Assembly: GCA_020161535.1 (NCBI GenBank)
Contig: JAIUNW010000006.1
Span: forward strand, 124,001 to 188,000
Source of the DNA: Bacteroidota bacterium
GTDB lineage: Bacteria; Bacteroidota; Bacteroidia; Chitinophagales; Chitinophagaceae
Direction of reading: 5' to 3'
Length of the DNA stretch: 64,000 bases
Positions 62,541 to 64,000 of the stretch are shown piece by piece; the stretch's first letter is position 1; each line of letters opens with the position of its first letter. The translations under genes and the position numbers were made by a program. The notes beneath the pieces were generated by a model. That model made no database searches. It was not told the origin of the DNA and was given only the letters and a program-made list of their open reading frames with translations.

Positions 62541-64000
62541 ATGGCAACACCGAACGACAAACTCGCTGAATCACTCCAAGTTTTGCAGGAGCTGCAAAAC
62601 GGAGGGGTTATCGCCATTCGCTCAAATCAGCTATCGCGGACTCATCGTGAACGACTTTTAAAACAAGGGTTCTTAAAAGAGGTTATGAAAGGCTGGTATA
62701 TCCCAGCAGGTCCGGATGAACTCCCTGGTGATAGTACATCTTGGTATGCTTCATTCTGGCATTTTGCAGCGGAATATCTGCACGAAAGATTTGGAAACAA
62801 TTGGAGCATAAGCCCAGAGCAATCCGTCATGCTTCATGCGGCAAATTATGCTGTTCCAACCCAATTATATATTCGTGCTTCGGGGGCAAGAAATCATATT
62901 ACCGAACTTATACACGGCACTTCTTTATTAGAAATACGTGCGGCATTACCGAATGAAGCCGATCTTATAGAAAAAGACGGGCTTAGATTATTTTCATTGA
63001 GTTCGGGGCTAATAAACTGCAATGAAAATTTTTACACACGAAACCCCACGGATGCACGGACAGCGTTACTGATGATACGAGATTCATCGGAAGTATTAGG
63101 AATGTTACTCGATGGGTCGCATAGCGTTGTTGCAGGAAGATTGGCAGGAGCTTTTCGCAATGTCGGTCGAACAAGAATTGCAGATGAAATACTTGATAGC
63201 ATGAAAGCGGCAGGTTTCACCAATAGAGAAACCGATCCGTTTGAACATAAAGCACCGGTTATCATTCCGCAACGAGAACGATCTCCATACATCAACAGAA
63301 TTCGGCTGATGTGGGCTACCATGAGAGAAGTAGTATTGCAGGAATTTCCAGTCGCTCCCGGAATGCCGCCAGATATTGAGGCGTATATAAAAGAAGTAGA
63401 TGATAACTACATAAACGACGCCTATAACTCCCTTTCAATCGAAGGATACAGGGTTACGCCGGAACTCATTGAAAAAGTCCGCAGCGGCAAATGGCAGCCC
63501 GATTTAAATGAGGATGATAGAAACCAATCGAACGCGTTGGCTGCAAGAGGTTATTGGCAAGCTTTTCAGGCAGTGAAGGAAAGCGTAAGAAAAATTTTGA
63601 ATGGCGATAACGCGGGTAATGTAACCGATAAGGATCACGGCACTTGGTTCCGTGAATTATTCGGTCCCAGCGTTACGGCAGGTATTCTGAAAGCATCCGA
63701 TCTCGCCGGATACAGAAACATGCCGGTCTTCATTAGACGGTCCCATCACACCCCCCCAAATGTCGATGCGGTCAGAGATTTAATGCCTGTGTTATTTGAA
63801 ATGCTTGCGGAAGAAAAAGAAGCCGCCGTTCGTGTTGTTCTAGGGCATTTTATTTTTGTATATATCCACCCATATCGTGACGGGAATGGCCGGATTGGAA
63901 GATTTTTGATGAACACGATGATGGCATCGGGCGGCTATCCATGGACTGTGGTTCCGCTAGCAAGACGAGACGAATATATGGCCGCGTTGGAAAGCGCAAG
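62541..64000 (+). CDS. AbiEi-like winged helix fused to a Fic domain (3' partial)
   Basis: Frame from ATG 62541, preceded by GGAAGGGG, open to the right edge (486 codons seen). Residues 1-~200 resemble the AbiEi antitoxin family: an N-terminal winged helix (LQNGGVIAIRSNQLSRTHRE, then LLKQGFLKEVMKGWYIP) and a following alpha/beta part. A Fic domain follows. An inhibitory-helix motif (S/T)xxxE(G/N) is present as SLSIEG (Ser297, Glu301, Gly302), on the N-terminal side as in class II Fic proteins. The catalytic loop HPYRDGNGRIGR starts at His443 and is complete, so AMP or similar transfer activity is expected. The gene lies behind iteron-like repeats in AT-rich DNA. Could be a self-regulating toxin or a defence or signalling protein. 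Confidence 0.88.
   Translation, partial: MATPNDKLAESLQVLQELQNGGVIAIRSNQLSRTHRERLLKQGFLKEVMKGWYIPAGPDELPGDSTSWYASFWHFAAEYLHERFGNNWSISPEQSVMLHAANYAVPTQLYIRASGARNHITELIHGTSLLEIRAALPNEADLIEKDGLRLFSLSSGLINCNENFYTRNPTDARTALLMIRDSSEVLGMLLDGSHSVVAGRLAGAFRNVGRTRIADEILDSMKAAGFTNRETDPFEHKAPVIIPQRERSPYINRIRLMWATMREVVLQEFPVAPGMPPDIEAYIKEVDDNYINDAYNSLSIEGYRVTPELIEKVRSGKWQPDLNEDDRNQSNALAARGYWQAFQAVKESVRKILNGDNAGNVTDKDHGTWFRELFGPSVTAGILKASDLAGYRNMPVFIRRSHHTPPNVDAVRDLMPVLFEMLAEEKEAAVRVVLGHFIFVYIHPYRDGNGRIGRFLMNTMMASGGYPWTVVPLARRDEYMAALESA

Noticed and set aside
62541..64000. Fic protein as a VbhT- or FicT-type toxin with a separate antitoxin
   Set aside because: The inhibitory motif is inside the same protein and there is no small antitoxin gene upstream.

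Overview
The window looks like chromosomal DNA from a Bacteroidetes (Bacteroidota) bacterium, most likely family Chitinophagaceae. The basis is direct. There is a gliding-motility-type T9SS C-terminal domain, Bacteroidetes-style -7 promoter boxes (TAnnTTTG), few Shine-Dalgarno sites, many lipoproteins and SPI proteins, and typical families such as DUF4412, DUF1343/NamZ, DUF5916, DUF1080, FAS1 lipoproteins, TSP3-OmpA and a CHAT-TPR protein. No rRNA, tRNA, CRISPR array or complete insertion sequence was seen.

Layout. 1-8.5 kb: end of a PKD-repeat T9SS protein, an M1 peptidase, an OmpA/PD40 protein, a DUF4412 protein and an ECF sigma factor overlapping a four-helix membrane protein. 8.5-16.6 kb: GH95 alpha-fucosidase, gluconate permease, P-type cation ATPase, and a major OmpA/TSP3 outer-membrane protein ending at a perfect terminator. 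16.7-24.8 kb: a serine-hydrolase/ChbG deacetylase fusion, then a sigma/anti-sigma pair facing a membrane-anchored TPR-CHAT protein and a lipoprotein. 24.9-33.9 kb: GH2, NamZ-type muramidase, cold-shock protein, S9 peptidase, FAS1 lipoprotein and P1 peptidase. 33.9-42.8 kb: an RNA-repair neighbourhood with an AAA ATPase-rtcB operon behind a leader that looks like a translational attenuator, an M81 peptidase, a SMUG2-type glycosylase, an acyltransferase, a WYL regulator, and a second rtcB with its own structured leader. 42.8-54.6 kb: hypothetical protein, ribosome hibernation factor, small beta-barrel, GH63/MGH-like hydrolase and bestrophin opposite a sucrose-phosphate synthase/phosphatase-like fusion, then nrdB-nrdA. 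55-62 kb: DUF3179, DUF5916, and a Gfo/Idh/MocA - DUF1080 - TIM-barrel operon that fits 3-keto-glycoside breakdown. 62-64 kb: a truncated LytTR fragment, a terminator, an AT-rich stretch with three 24-bp-period direct repeats, and the 5' part of an AbiEi-like/Fic fusion. This last part looks like the edge of an accessory island.

Most of the window is ordinary secreted-enzyme and housekeeping content. The most novel-looking items are the putative attenuator controlling AAA-RtcB (and a second short ORF plus hairpin ahead of the other rtcB), the AbiEi-Fic fusion with its iteron-like promoter at an island junction, the sigma/anti-sigma/CHAT cluster, the serine-hydrolase/ChbG fusion, and a dispersed ACCCGWCGGGT repeat family. 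All functional calls come from reading the sequence; no database search was run.
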